Shown piece after piece: positions 9,301 to 20,100 of a DNA stretch of 64,000 nt (the first letter of the stretch is position 1; every line of letters starts with the position of its first letter). Position numbers and translations under genes: made by a program. This DNA comes from Erodium maritimum (Eukaryota > Streptophyta > Magnoliopsida > Geraniales > Geraniaceae). Under the pieces are notes generated by a model. It ran no database searches. It worked only from the letters and a program-made list of their open reading frames with translations, and had not been told where the DNA came from. Location: positions 1,922,001 through 1,986,000 of the forward strand of contig OY997589.1 in assembly GCA_963921825.1 (NCBI GenBank). Direction: 5' to 3'.

Positions 9301-11768
9301 ACCTTGTAAAATCTATTGTCTCATCGATATGTTTCTATGTTCTTAGGTGGGGTAACATAGATTTCCCACTGCCATTTGGAAGAGTTTTGAGCTCTACAGA
9401 AAGCTTCATTCATTCTTTGGATGAAAAGGTACTCGAGTTTACATTCTGGTTTGTGTGCAATGCATGAAACAACCGTAAGGAGCAAATACATTTATCATTT
9501 TTCTTCTTATTTTATGCTACAGACAAGCGCATCCTTGAAATTCACAGTTTTGAACCCGAAAGGGCGCATCTGGACTATGGTAGCTGGAGGTGGTGCAAGT
9601 GTTATATATGCTGACACTGTAAGTGCAAGAACTTTCCCATGTCTGATTGATTATCCGCGATTGAGGCACTTTGAACTGTATCCCACAAAAGTACACTAAC
9701 CTAGTAAATGATAAAAATACCCTTCATTAATTTTCAAATCCTCAAAAACATGTCATATATACATCAAATTTCACCTTTGTTTCCTAAATTGCTACAAGGA
9801 TATTCTTGTCATTTATTACTAAAATATATTATCTTTAACTTTTCATTTTATAGGTTAGGGATTTGGGTTATGCATATGAGTTAGGTAACTTTACTTGGTA
9901 ATAAATGACAAAAATACCCTTCATTAGTTTTTCAAAAATATGTCATTGTTACATTAAAATGCTACCCTAAATTGCTGCAAGGGTATTTTGTCATTTATTA
10001 CCAAATTATATGATCTTCAACTTTCCATTTTATAGGTTAGGGATTTGGGTTATGCATCCGAGTTTGGCAACTTTACTCTATTTTGGTAATAAATGAGTAA
10101 AATACCTTTCCCTTTCATTAATTTTCAAAAATATGCCATTGTTACATTAAGTATTACCTTAAATTGCTGCATGTTTTTTTTTTGTCATTTATTAAAAATT
10201 TCATTTTATAGGTTGGGGATTTGGGTTATGCATCCGAGCTTGGTAACTATGCAGAGTACAGTGGAGCTCCCAACGAAGAGGAGGTTTTGCAATATGCAAG
10301 AGTTGTTATCGATGTAAGGAATCATTTTTTTGGAACCTATGCCTCAGCTAAATTAAGAAACTGTAATGATGATGAATATTTTGTAGTGTGCTACTGCAAA
10401 TCCCGATGGACGTAAGAGAGCCCTTCTGATTGGTGGTGGCATAGCGAACTTCACAGATGTTGCTGCCACATTCAACGGGATTATTCGGGCCCTGAGGGAA
10501 AAGGTGCGGGCTCGAAATGCAATTACACAAACTTCGACTTCCGAAAGTGCAATTATACAAACTTTAACTTTGTGGATAGTTTGATCTTTGTTCTTACACT
10601 CGACTACATATGTTTATGACAGGAAGAGAAGCTAAAGGCGGCTAGAATGCACATCTATGTTCGAAGGGGTGGCCCTAACTATCAGACCGGCTTGGCTAAG
10701 ATGCGCACCTTGGGCGAGGAACTAGGAGTGCCCCTCGAGGTATGTAATATTATTTAGTCTATTTTTATACTCCCTTAAGTCCCGAAATAAGTGTTACCTT
10801 TCCATTTTTGCAAAAATTAAGAATGGGTTAGTCTGTATTAGAACATCGCCAACGGTGATCGCCCCAGCCCAGGCGAACCCGCCTCTTTACTGGCTGATTC
10901 ACCCAGCCTCCCTCAGTGGTATTAGCTTGGTGCATGGACAAATAGGGGCGAATAGCCACCTGTTGCGTGGCTAGTGGTCACAAGGTGGACGAATTGACCG
11001 GGGGATGAGTACTTCGCCCATAAGGAGGCAATTCACCAAAAACCCTTTTTTCGCCGATTCGCCCTGCATTACCGAAGCCCTTAGAGTTTCCCCAATACCC
11101 CTATATGCTTTTATTGTTCAGGGGTATTATTGGTAATTCACATATAAAGAACTAACACCAAAAATATCTCTTAAAAGCATATTAACATTGTCACATCTTT
11201 CACTTGACCATACTACAAAATATTCTCACTCAACTGCACTTCACTTTCAAATTTCCTCCCACTTTACTTTTTTTCGGTAATAAATGACAAAAATATCCTT
11301 CACAAATTTTCAAAAGTATGTCACTGTTATAGTAAATTTTACCTTAGTTCCTTAGTTCTCTAAATTGTTGCAGAGGTATTTTTGTCATTTATCAGCAAAA
11401 TAGAGTAAAGTGAGAAAATTTACAGGTGGAGTGTAGTTATTAAGGATAATTGCAAAAATGTACCATGAGATATTCACTTTTTGCAACTTGTAGCCCTCTT
11501 CTTTCGTAATTGCAAAAAAGTGCCCTGAACTTGTTTTTTGTTGCACTTTGGTTCCCAGAGTCCGATTCATATGCTGCATTTATCCAAATTTCATAGCGGA
11601 AAAAGATGACGCAAATTTTAATTTATGAACTTCGTATCGACTTTCTAAACCATCATTCACTTATATCTCCTTTGCTTGTGGCTTTTTCTGTTTCAGGTTT
11701 ATGGTCCGGAGGCCACCATGACAGGCATATGCAAGCAAGCAATCGATTGCGTCATGTCTGAAGCGTAA
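6397..11768 (+). CDS. ACLA: ATP-citrate synthase alpha chain (ACLA)
   Basis: With ACLB it forms cytosolic ATP-citrate lyase, which cleaves citrate with CoA and ATP to acetyl-CoA and oxaloacetate, supplying cytosolic acetyl-CoA for waxes, sterols and flavonoids. Exons: 6397-6495, 7752-7928, 8007-8168, 8256-8336, 8924-8975, 9119-9233, 9347-9428, 9523-9618, 10212-10313, 10387-10503, 10623-10739, 11697-11768. All junctions are GT-AG and in phase. The product is 423 aa, the length I recall for plant ACLA. It begins [20 protein letters not shown] and carries the ATP-grasp part ([18 protein letters not shown]) and [15 protein letters not shown] toward the C-terminus. Introns 1, 4, 8 and 11 are enlarged by repeats. 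A possible alternative last exon lies at 12165-12300. Confidence 0.97.
6622..7298. repeat. 169-170 bp tandem array, 4 copies, ACLA intron 1
   Basis: The motif CATGGGTTGTGAT recurs at 6621, 6790, 6960 and 7129, spacings 169, 170 and 169, with the whole unit (TGGACTGTTTATTGTATTGC, TGAACTGAATTGGGTTGATC) repeated between. The unit is not a multiple of three, so it is non-coding. Confidence 0.9.
8582..8874. mobile_element. MITE family B, copy 1 (ACLA intron 4)
   Basis: Left end GGGGATAATCTCACAGTTAT, right end GTAGCTAAGTGACATTTTCCC. The interior has the family B landmarks TATGCACCTTTA, CTCAATTTTTATACC and GTGATTTCACAT. Nothing coding. Confidence 0.7.
9690..10211. repeat. Tandemly repeated intron 8/exon 9 junction of ACLA
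   Basis: The segment ATTTTATAG|GTT(A/G)GGGATTTGGGTTATGCAT, which is the true acceptor and first bases of exon 9 (10212), also occurs with acceptors ending at 9853 and 10035 (periods 182 and 176). Each decoy has the AG and about 40 bases of exon-like sequence, then runs into stops. Between them are copies of family C repeat sequence (GACAAAAATACCCTTCATTA). Confidence 0.9.
10840..11100. repeat. GC-richer repeat family F, copy 1 (ACLA intron 11)
   Basis: The section around GGCGAATAGCCAC...CACAAGGTGGACGAATTGAC...CGCCGATTCGCC is homologous to the reverse strand of 43690-43830. A dispersed non-coding repeat; its ends are not precisely defined. Confidence 0.6.
11200..11440. mobile_element. MITE family C, copy in ACLA intron 11
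   Basis: Shows the family landmarks: CTCACTCAACTGCACTTCAC near the left, AATAAATGACAAAAATATCC, TGCAGAGGTATTTTTGTCAT, and a closing GTGGAGTGTAGTTA. Ends eroded. Confidence 0.55.
11443..11600. mobile_element. MITE family A, partial, ACLA intron 11
   Basis: The left half of family A: AGGATAATTGCAAAAATGTACC followed by TTGCAACTTGTAGCCCTCTTC and AATTGCAAAAAAGTGCCCTGA. The right end is missing. It abuts the family C copy. Confidence 0.6.
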
Positions 11769-12164
11769 TGTCCCGATTCCTTTCCATCGTGTTTCATCCA
11801 TAAAATGTCGTGTTACAAACTTGGATCGAATTGTTGTGAACTCCATAAACCTAATCTCTTGTTGCTTTTTATTTTCTATTCGAGCTTGTTTACATGAACA
11901 ATTCTATCAGAACAATTCATTTTGTTATGTTATTGATCGAGTGATAAAGTTTGATAACTATCATCTTTATACCATGGACTCGTATTTTCTGTTTTTGGAG
12001 ATACTTCAGTTATGTATTTCGAGAAATTGTATTGACATGGGATTCATGAACATAAAACGAAAGTTATCATTTTCTCACACATTCTCAGCCGAGAAAGTGA
12101 GATAAAATCCAACTGGGTCTCTGTAAATCAGCAAGAAAGTATTGATTCTGTTTCTGGAATATAG

Positions 12165-12300
12165 GTCTGCAATGGACATTGAAGCCGAAGTTTGTAGCAG
12201 CGGAGCTACAGAGGATACTGATTTTGTGCTCAAATGGGGAAGAAGAAAGAGATTTCGATTTGTGAAACCGACGGAGCTCACTCCGCAGCTTCAGCCGTAA
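12165..12300 (+). other. Possible alternative last exon of ACLA or small gene fragment
   Basis: An open frame of 44 codons lies behind an acceptor-like ATATAG (ends 12164). Splicing GAAGC|GTAATG (donor at 11765) to this point keeps frame and replaces the ACLA stop codon, adding SAMDIEAEVCSSGATEDTD and a basic stretch LKWGRRKRFRFVKP before TAA at 12298. Alternatively it is a separate small-protein fragment starting at ATG 12172. The basic WGRRKRFR motif looks protein-like rather than random, but I cannot assign a family. The standard 423-aa ACLA end at 11768 remains the main call. Confidence 0.35.
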
Positions 12301-12436
12301 ATCTTGGCCGGAGTTTTTGGAGATGATCGTAAATTTTGGGGTTCTGAGTAAAATCTTAATTAGTTTAATTCCTCCTTTCTCTTAAATATTTTTTCAAGCA
12401 TGGTGTTAAGATATGTTTATGGCAAAGATACTTTTA

Positions 12437-13200
12437 GAGCAACTTCAATGGTATATTGGGATTAACCCGCGATTAGCCCGACTATTCCATCTGACTCTTC
12501 CCAAATTGACGAGTCTCTCACAATGTAATCAGCTATTAGCCCGACTATTCTTTGGCATTCCAAGTTGTCGAGCGATTTTGTTCGACGTGAAACCCAAAAA
12601 TCACCTTCTCGTTGGACAAAAGTAGCACATTGAGATTTGTCTAGGGATTAACCCATGATTAGCCCGACTATTCCATCCGATTCTTCCAAAATTGATGAGT
12701 CTCTCACAATGCAGTCAACTATTAGCCCGACTATTCTTTGGCATTCCGAATTGTCGTAGCACATTGAGATTTGTCCGGGGATTAACCCATGATTAGCCCG
12801 ACTATTCCATTCGATTCTTCCCAAATTGATGAATCTCTCACAATGCAGTCAACTATTAGCCCGACTATTCTTTGGCATTCCGAATTGTCGAGCGATTTTG
12901 TTTGACGTGAAACCCGAAAATCACCTTCTCGTTGGACGAAAGTAGCACATCGAGATTTTTCCAGGGATTAACCCGCGATTCCTCCGACTATTCCATCTGA
13001 TTCTTCCCAAATTGACGAGTCTCTCACAATGCAGTCAGCTATTAGCCCGACTATTCTTTGGCATCCCGAATTATCGAGCGGTTTTGTTCAACGTGAAACC
13101 CGAAAATCACCTTGTCATTAGACGAATGTAGCACATCGAGATTTGTCGAGGCGACCTGAGCCAAAACCCGGATTCGCTCACTGTCAAAAATGCTCTTACA
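12437..13200. repeat. 186-bp tandem array, 4 units, inside a TIR-like element
   Basis: GGGATTAACCC recurs at 12458, 12644, 12778 and 12964 (spacings 186, 134, 186). The second unit lacks about 52 bp between GAATTGTCG and GTAGCACATTGAG. The outer edges TTTTAGAGCAACTTCAATGG and the reverse complement of TCAAAAATGCTCTTA suggest terminal inverted repeats. Located between ACLA and the tRNA gene. Confidence 0.85.
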
Positions 13201-13289
13201 ATTAATAGTTGTTATCTGATTAAAACTTTCTGATGATCTAAATAATCTAGTGTACTGTGGACAAGAAAAAGGAGCAAAAATAGTAAAAA

Positions 13290-13371
13290 CGTGAGCGGCA
13301 GGATTCGAACCTGCGCGGGCAAAGCCCACATGATTTCTAGTCATGCCCGATAACCACTCCGGCACGCTCAC
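13290..13371 (-). tRNA. tRNA-Ser (anticodon AGA)
   Basis: The reverse strand folds into a class II tRNA: acceptor GTGAGCG paired with CGCTCAC, D-arm CCGGAGTGG, anticodon stem-loop with loop CTAGAAA (anticodon AGA at 13336-13338), long variable arm TGGGCTTTGCCCG, T-arm GCAGGTTCGAATCCTGC, and discriminator base G at 13290. No intron. Box A and box B promoters are intact, so it should be transcribed by RNA polymerase III. It decodes UCU and, after inosine modification, UCC and UCA codons. Confidence 0.97.
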
Positions 13372-13469
13372 TGATTGGTTAAGGGACTGCAACAATTATT
13401 TATATATAGCTAAACTTAGCAACTTAGCAATTAGAATGCTAAATGTATTAATTTAAATCAAGGAGACGC

Positions 13470-14140
13470 CTTTTTTTTTTTAATCAGAAATTTTTATATA
13501 TTAGGATCCAAACCTTCAAAAACATAAAGGACGGACAAGAGTCGAAAAGCAACACTCTCACCAAACAAATGACACACAGATTTAAGACACACCTCAACCT
13601 TGATAAAGGCTGAAAGTCAAAACCTCAGCAATCCAACGTGAGTGTAAATCAGATAAATAAGGTTTAATAACCAAATTTTACAAACATAAAGCCGATAACA
13701 AGAAAATAGGTCTAAAACCCAAATTTTACTATCAGGAAGCTGGCAGACTAAAAACGGTCTTCAACCCAGATTTTTCAATCATGAAGCTCAATCGAAACTT
13801 GAAACAACTTAATTCTCTGTTTCATGACGAAGAGCACACTGTCTCATTAAGACCATCAACCTCTCACAAAAAGAGTACGACGGTGTCTAACAAATCGACG
13901 GTCAACACCGCAAATGACGGAAACAAATCCAACAGACAATACCTACCAGAACTCCTTACATCCTAAATTGAAACCGCAAGAATCACCCATAAAAATACTA
14001 TAACCACTCACCGACAATCAATACCTATAAATTGACAAACTCTTATCACCGTAATGAACCAGCCCTTACCGCCCCAAATCAATGAGACATTTGGTCATGG
14101 GAGCATCAAAATGTAATAAAAGCAGCTCAACTACTTATTT
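13470..14140 (-). mobile_element. Probable 3' fragment of a LINE (reverse strand)
   Basis: On the reverse strand the segment ends in a poly-A run (poly-T at about 13471-13481 on the + strand) after a UTR-like tail. No conserved reverse transcriptase motif is visible, so this rests on the tail structure only. Target duplication not found. Confidence 0.35.
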
Positions 14141-14649
14141 ATTTTATATTTTTTTTGTAATGAACCATAAATTCAATGTTTCTATGAATAGAAACCTATG
14201 AAAACAGCTAGCGGATAGACTGCTGAAACATGGGAACTAGAATATAGAAACAAATGATTCAAAAATACAGATGGCCAATGAGCCATAGACAAACACATTG
14301 CCTTAAATGCCCCTTACACATCTCCTCTTTTGTTGGTAGGTAAGGTGTAGTAAATTCTTGGTCTCAATGCCCATAACTTCTCCTTCAATGTTGGTTGGTG
14401 ACCCTCCTAGCCTTCCCCAAGGGCTTTTTCGTCATTTCATAATGACGTTTAGAAAAAATAACTATCTTAATTGTTGTATTATGGTTTATGGTGGACATTA
14501 GTTTGGCTCAAAGTCATAATAAGATTATCTCGAAGGTAAATAATTCAGCCTGAAATGTCCGAAGGTAATAATAGACGTTTCATGATATTTGCAAATCGCG
14601 CATAGTTCAGGTTTTATATACAAGTTTTTGTAATGATCCCTAATCATTA
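14141..14649. other. Intergenic, nothing recognised
   Basis: AT-rich sequence without an ORF, RNA or repeat that I can name. Confidence 0.5.
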
Positions 14650-14658
14650 TAGATTAGA

Positions 14659-15149
14659 GGGAAAACTCTGGGTCCTAACCTTTTTCAACGTTTCGTTTTG
14701 ACGTCCTAACCTAGACCAACGTTTCGTTACAGTTCCATACACGAAAGGTTGGAACTTTTACAAAACCTGATATGAACCGTTCAAATTAACGATTTCGTTA
14801 ACATAGGAAGTGAAAAGCCGAAACTACAACTCCATTTACGTTAACCTTTCAGCTCCCCATGCCCGTTAAACATGCAATTAGAACACTTAGTATACATATC
14901 CAACAATTTTTCAACACTGAATTTCAAAATAATGCATTATTTTTGGAAAGAGAGGCTGAAAGGTTAACGTGAATGGAATTGTAGTTTTGACTTTTCACTT
15001 CCTATGTTAACGAAATCGTTAATTTGAACGGTTCATATCATGTTTTGTAAAAGTTCCAACCTTTTGTGTATGGAACTGTTACGAAACGTTGGTCTGGGTT
15101 AGGACGTCAAAACGAAACGTTGAAAAAGATTAGAAACCAGAGTCATCCC
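14659..15149. mobile_element. 491-bp foldback MITE with near-perfect 9-bp target duplication
   Basis: Left arm GGGAAAACTCTGGGTCCTAA onward is the inverted copy of the right arm ending CCAGAGTCATCCC. Arms of about 190 bp flank a loop of about 100 bp. Flanks TAGATTAGA (14650-14658) and TAGATTAAA (15150-15158) differ at one base. Same size class and Mutator-like structure as 5526-6018, but a different sequence family. It ends about 150 bp before the promoter of the next gene. Confidence 0.88.
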
Positions 15150-15290
15150 TAGATTAAAGTATCAAACACATAACCCAGTTTGCATTCAAAGCACCCCCTA
15201 ATTGTAAATAGGGTTTCATTGATACCCTCCACCAACCTACCATTGATGAACTGACCAGAAGCTGGCAAGAGTGTTATGGAGACCCTTCCA

Positions 15291-15311
15291 AAACCCTAGT
15301 ACTATATATAA
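15291..15311 (+). promoter_or_regulatory. Telo-box and TATA box of the secreted peptide gene
   Basis: AAACCCTAG (15291-15299), a telo-box as found in many plant promoters, is followed directly by TATATATAA (15303-15311). The ATG lies 79 bases downstream, a normal spacing for a short leader. Confidence 0.75.
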
Positions 15312-15389
15312 CAATGAAGCTCTCCACAGAAACAACATCGTAGCAACAAAAACAAAAACCTCAATCTTTTCTAGGGTTTCTCAAAGGTT

Positions 15390-15668
15390 ATGGAGAGAGT
15401 CACAAAGGTTGTGCTGGTCCTAGCTTTGGCTTCAATAATGGTGCTTGCTCTTGATGTGGAAGGAGCAAGGATGCTCAAGACTGAGGACAAGGCTCTGAAG
15501 CCTCAAAACATCTATGGAGGAGTCATCGGAGGGTTTGATCCCGGGAACGGCGGTCCGGCCACCGTGGGAGGGCTCTACTGCGCCATGCCCGGCGGGTGTG
15601 TCCCTTTCCCTAGTGGTGGCTCAGCCCTTGGTGGGTTTGGCTCTCCTCCATTGGTGCCATTCCCTTGA
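15390..15668 (+). CDS. Small secreted Gly/Pro-rich protein, 92 aa
   Basis: Function unknown. Residues 1-25 form a clear signal peptide (KVVLVLALASIMVLALDVEG), with cleavage likely near GA|RML. The mature part is short, starts basic, then becomes rich in Gly, Pro and Ser, with YGGVIGGFDPGNGGP and two cysteines in YCAMPGGC, ending PLVPFP. There is no intron. The TATA box and telo-box upstream and a short leader support a real gene. It is probably secreted to the cell wall or apoplast. It could be a glycine-rich cell-wall protein or a peptide precursor; I cannot place it in a named family. Confidence 0.8.
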   Translation: MERVTKVVLVLALASIMVLALDVEGARMLKTEDKALKPQNIYGGVIGGFDPGNGGPATVGGLYCAMPGGCVPFPSGGSALGGFGSPPLVPFP

Positions 15669-15737
15669 GGTCTCTCTTGTCTAGGGTTTGGATGGACTTT
15701 TCTAGGGTTTTGTGGGTTCAATGAGGTTGTGTGTTTA

Positions 15738-16175
15738 GACTGTAATGGGATGTTTGGATGGAAGTTTATGTGTTGTGTCGTCATATTGTTACTTGCGTCT
15801 GTTGTAAAATAGGGGATATCGAACCCGAGAGTTGAGAATGATCATCTTGCTGGTCGTCTTTGGGATTCCCTAAAACGATCGGTGGGTTCTTTCCAAAAAA
15901 AGGTCTTTAGTGGGTTTTTAAGGTTTCATATGTTTCTATGAGGTCGTGTGTCGTGAGTCTTTTGTGGGTCAGGAACCTTCTAGGAACTTTAGACTGTAAT
16001 ATGATGTTTGAATGGAAGTTTAGGTGTTAGTGTCGTTATTTTGTTATTTTCGTCTGTTGTAAAATCAATGATATGAAACCTGAGAGTTGAGAGCAATCAT
16101 CGTGACGATCGGTGGGTTATTTCCAAAAAAGAGTCTTTAGTGGTTTTTTAAGGTTTCCTATGTTTCTATGTTAGA
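15738..16175. repeat. 254-bp tandem duplication of a 3' flank
   Basis: The block beginning GACTGTAAT(G/A)(G/T)GATGTTTG and containing CGTCTGTTGTAAAAT, GAGAGTTGAG and CGATCGGTGGGTT occurs at 15738 and again at 15992. It lies directly after the secreted peptide gene and probably duplicates part of its 3' UTR. Confidence 0.8.
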
Positions 16176-17184
16176 GGATTTGTATGGTGGTGTTTGTGTT
16201 GTGGTTTTAGGAAACCTCTTTGGTTGTTGGGTACTTGAGTTAGGCTCATTTTGGGTTACTATGAACCAAAGATAATGTATTAAAGTGGAGTGATGGAAAA
16301 TATTACTAAGCAATGTGTAATGTATTGATATGCAATTTATTGTGTGGTAGAATGGTTATGACTTATCTATTTGCTTTCTTTGCCACTTCACTTACAATAC
16401 TTGGAGATCTGTTAGCATGGAGTTCCATTAATTTCAATAATTGTAAAAAAGTACCATGTGTTTTCACTTTCATGCAAATCAGTCTTCTTGTTTGGTAACG
16501 ATAAAAATGTGTCGTGATCTTGTATTTTTGTTGCACGTATATTAATTTATTTCTAAATAACGATTTTACCCTTTATGATTTATATATAGAAAACAAAAAG
16601 TCTAGAATTTTCATCTCCCCTAACTCTCTTTTGAGTGATCTGTTTTGGTTGCTTATTGTTTCTCCTCTTGTCGTCTTTAAATAAAGAGATACATCGTGTT
16701 ATTCACTTTTATGCAAATCATAGTCTTGGTATCCTGATCTTATATTCTCGTTGCACATGTATGCGTTTGTTTTAAAATGACGATTTTACCTTTCAAAACC
16801 AATAAGTAGAAACAAAAAAACGTAGAACTTTCGTATCTCATTAACCCGGACGGGTGGTCTGGTTTGGTTGCTCATTGCTTCTCCTTGTCTTTAAACTTAT
16901 GCAATTGCTTGCAAGTCAAGAAACCTCCATCAATAAAGACCCACCAAGAGTAGCAGCAATAGCTTGTTTATGTTTCCTTGGAACACAAGCATTGAAACAT
17001 TAACATCATTAAACAAACTTGAAGATCAAGCTACCCAAATCCTATACACACACCATTCCTACTGTTATCTTTCTTCAATTCTCATCCTCTTTACAAAACC
17101 ATACATGTTCATACACAAACAATCATTCTCATCATCTACAAATATTTAACTGCATAGCGAACAAGACAGGAACGAAGAAACAAC
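16176..17184. other. Intergenic with decayed MITE family A sequence
   Basis: Around 16434-16560 a diverged family A match is visible (AATTGTAAAAAAGTACCATG, then TTTTTGTTGCACGTAT), with a second partial echo near 16680-16800. The remainder, including the 3' side of the reverse-strand kinase gene, shows nothing else. Confidence 0.4.
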
Positions 17185-20100
17185 CTAAGACCTCAGATAG
17201 ACTTTGCTCTCTGACCTCGAACCAGGATTGTCACTTCTATCCGTATCAGAACCTTCCTTTTGGGAGTCGATCTCAGTGCTGCCTCCATGATTTCTTCGTT
17301 GTCTCCGGTCCTGAAACATCATGAAGATAACTTTTTTTATCAAATCTTTTTTATTTATCAGCAAGAAAGCGGGGAAATCCTACTCTGCACCTTCACCTAC
17401 ATCTACTCTTAAGCATTTGTAACTACTGGGATTCAATCGAGCTCTTTGACTACCAGGCCAACCCAACTAGGCACTTTTTTATCGAATCTGGATCAAAGGT
17501 AAGTAAAGGTATACAAGGTTCTGGTCTTGCCTGAAGATGAAATCAAGAGCTTACCTCTCTTGGGATAGGATATTCCTCTGACTCGAGCATTCGAACAACT
17601 TGGCTCATCTTGGGCCTTTTCTCAGAATCCGGATCAACACACCTCAAAGCAGTCAAGAGGGCCCGTTTGATAGCTCTTGTTGAAGGCCTTGCCTCCATGT
17701 TCGGGTCCAAGACTTCTTCGGATCGCCTGCTCCCAACCATCATTTTTAACCAATCTACCAGATTTACCTGTAAACATTACAATGTGTGTATATGTTCAGT
17801 GAAAATCTTGCAAGTGTTACCGTTAAAACTATTGAATAAACAAAGCTGTCTGAACTAGATCCATGTTTAGCACGAAATAGTGCAATTATTCAATATGCCC
17901 CCATGAAAAAAACCAAAACCAAAAGACTACTGTGCATAAATATTTCGGGATCACTGCAAAGAAATACCCTCAATTATTCTAATAAAAGCAAAAATTTTGC
18001 CTCCCTTCATTTTCTTCCTCTTTGTACAGTACAAAGAAGAAGAAAATTACGGAAGATGAAATTTCTAGATTTTTTGTTTTTTACTTATTAATTTTTAAAT
18101 TTAAAATTTCAAGGGAAAAATCATCATTTTGGAACAAACTTACACAAAGTGCAACAAGAAGACTAATACAGTCACTTTTTTGCAATTATCATAGAAGAGG
18201 ACTACAACTTGGCTTGCTTGATACCTCAAGGTACTTTTTTGCAATTATTCCTAGATATTTAAAAGGGTCAATTTCACTCCGTTATCTTTAAGTACGCATC
18301 TTTATCAATCAACTACTCCCAATTTTAAAAAGTTTTTTACAAGCCCTCAAATTTTTTGGCCTCAATGTACCCCAAATCCGTCAAGTTTTGATTGTGACAT
18401 GACAAAAACACCCCAATTACTCATACTTATTTTTTCACAAGGGTATATTAGTCATTTCACATCCAAAACTGGACAGAATTAAGGTGAAATGGAATACATT
18501 TCAATGCAGTCTCTATCACTATATCATAGAAATAAACGTAGGGCAAAGTTACCGTAGCCGTTAAATTTATCAGAATATTTACCGGTGAAATTTTACTGCA
18601 TACCTCGTGAGCTGAACGGGCATAATCCACAGGATCTCTTCCCGTAATTACCTCCAAAAGCACAACCCCGAAACTATAAACGTCACTCTTTTCATTCAAA
18701 AGGCCAGTATTTGCATATTCGGGAGCCACATATCTGTCAGATTTCAAACGGGGTTGATCAAAGATCAACTTTTTGTACTTCAGTAACCGATGAAAATGTA
18801 GTTAAAAACAACATTAATATGCTGGTTACCCGAAAGTTCCCATTACTCGAGTGGTGACGTGACTTTTACCAGCGCCTAGCAGCTTGGCAAGACCAAAGTC
18901 CGATACTTTGGCATTGAATTCATCATCAATCAATATATTACTTGATTTTATGTCTCTGTGCACCACTTTTGGTTCTATGGCCTCGTGCAAGTAAGCAAGA
19001 CTGCAACAAAATGAATACCTTAGGGTACTTTTTTGCAATTATCCCTATTTACAATTCACGTCATCAATGATTTTTTTTAAAGTCTGAACCATCACCATGA
19101 TCTAATGATCCAGATGGGTTCTGAGTTTACATGAGAAAATGAGGTTGATGATGTGACTTACGCCTTAGCTGTGCCAAGTAGAACTTTCATACGGGCCTCC
19201 CAAGTAAGATATCCATATTGCTGCATAGCTCCGTGAAGCCACTGATCTAAGTTGCCATTGTTGACATACTCATAAACCAATATCCTGATATTTGAATTAC
19301 AAGTTAGATACAAATATCTCGTGTTTATCGATTAAGAAACCCAATTTGTGATTTTGGGTGCACCTTTCTCAATCAACTACCTCTTTATAGTTTTTTCGTC
19401 TCAGTTTTCCCCAATCCCGTCAACTACTGGGTGTGAAATGGCAAAAATACCCTCATGTAAAGAACAAGGGTATTTTCATTATTTCACATCCAAAAGTTGA
19501 CAGGTAAATCAAGACTAAAATACCTTGGGGATGTGTCTGCAACTGTTTTAAAGTTAAGAGGTAGTTGATTGATAACAGTGCATACTCAAGGGTAGCTGAG
19601 TGAGATTATCCCTGAAAGAAATAGTACCTATGAGTCCCTTCAACGCAGTATCCTAGAAGCCGAACCAAGTTCTTGTGGCGCACATGGCCAATAGCTTCAA
19701 CTTCCACGCTAAACTCTTTCTCTGCTTGGCCCCTGAAACGGATAAGCATTGGAGTTCAATGCCAGAAGAAGTCATAACAATCATATGAACATTGGAAAAT
19801 TTAGGGATAACTGCAAAAAACTACCCTGAGGTATTCAGTTTTTGCAACTTGTAACCCTCTCTTGATAATTGCAAAAAAAATATACTGAACTCGTCTTTTT
19901 GTTGCAACTTGTATAAAAATGATGATTTTACCTTTGCATTTAGATATTCAAAACAATAAGTAAAAAAAAAAATCCAAAATTTGACATCCCTTAATTTTGT
20001 TCCTCTTTGTACTGTATAAAGAGTAAGAAATTTAAGAGATACGAAAAATTGGATTTTTTTTGTCCTTTTATTAAATTTTTTTAAAAGGGTAAAATCTTCA

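Noticed and set aside
13051..13395. 114-aa reverse-strand ORF with VPEWLSGMTRNHVGFARAGSNPAA
   Set aside because: It is the translated tRNA-Ser gene; such ORFs arise from the conserved tRNA arms.
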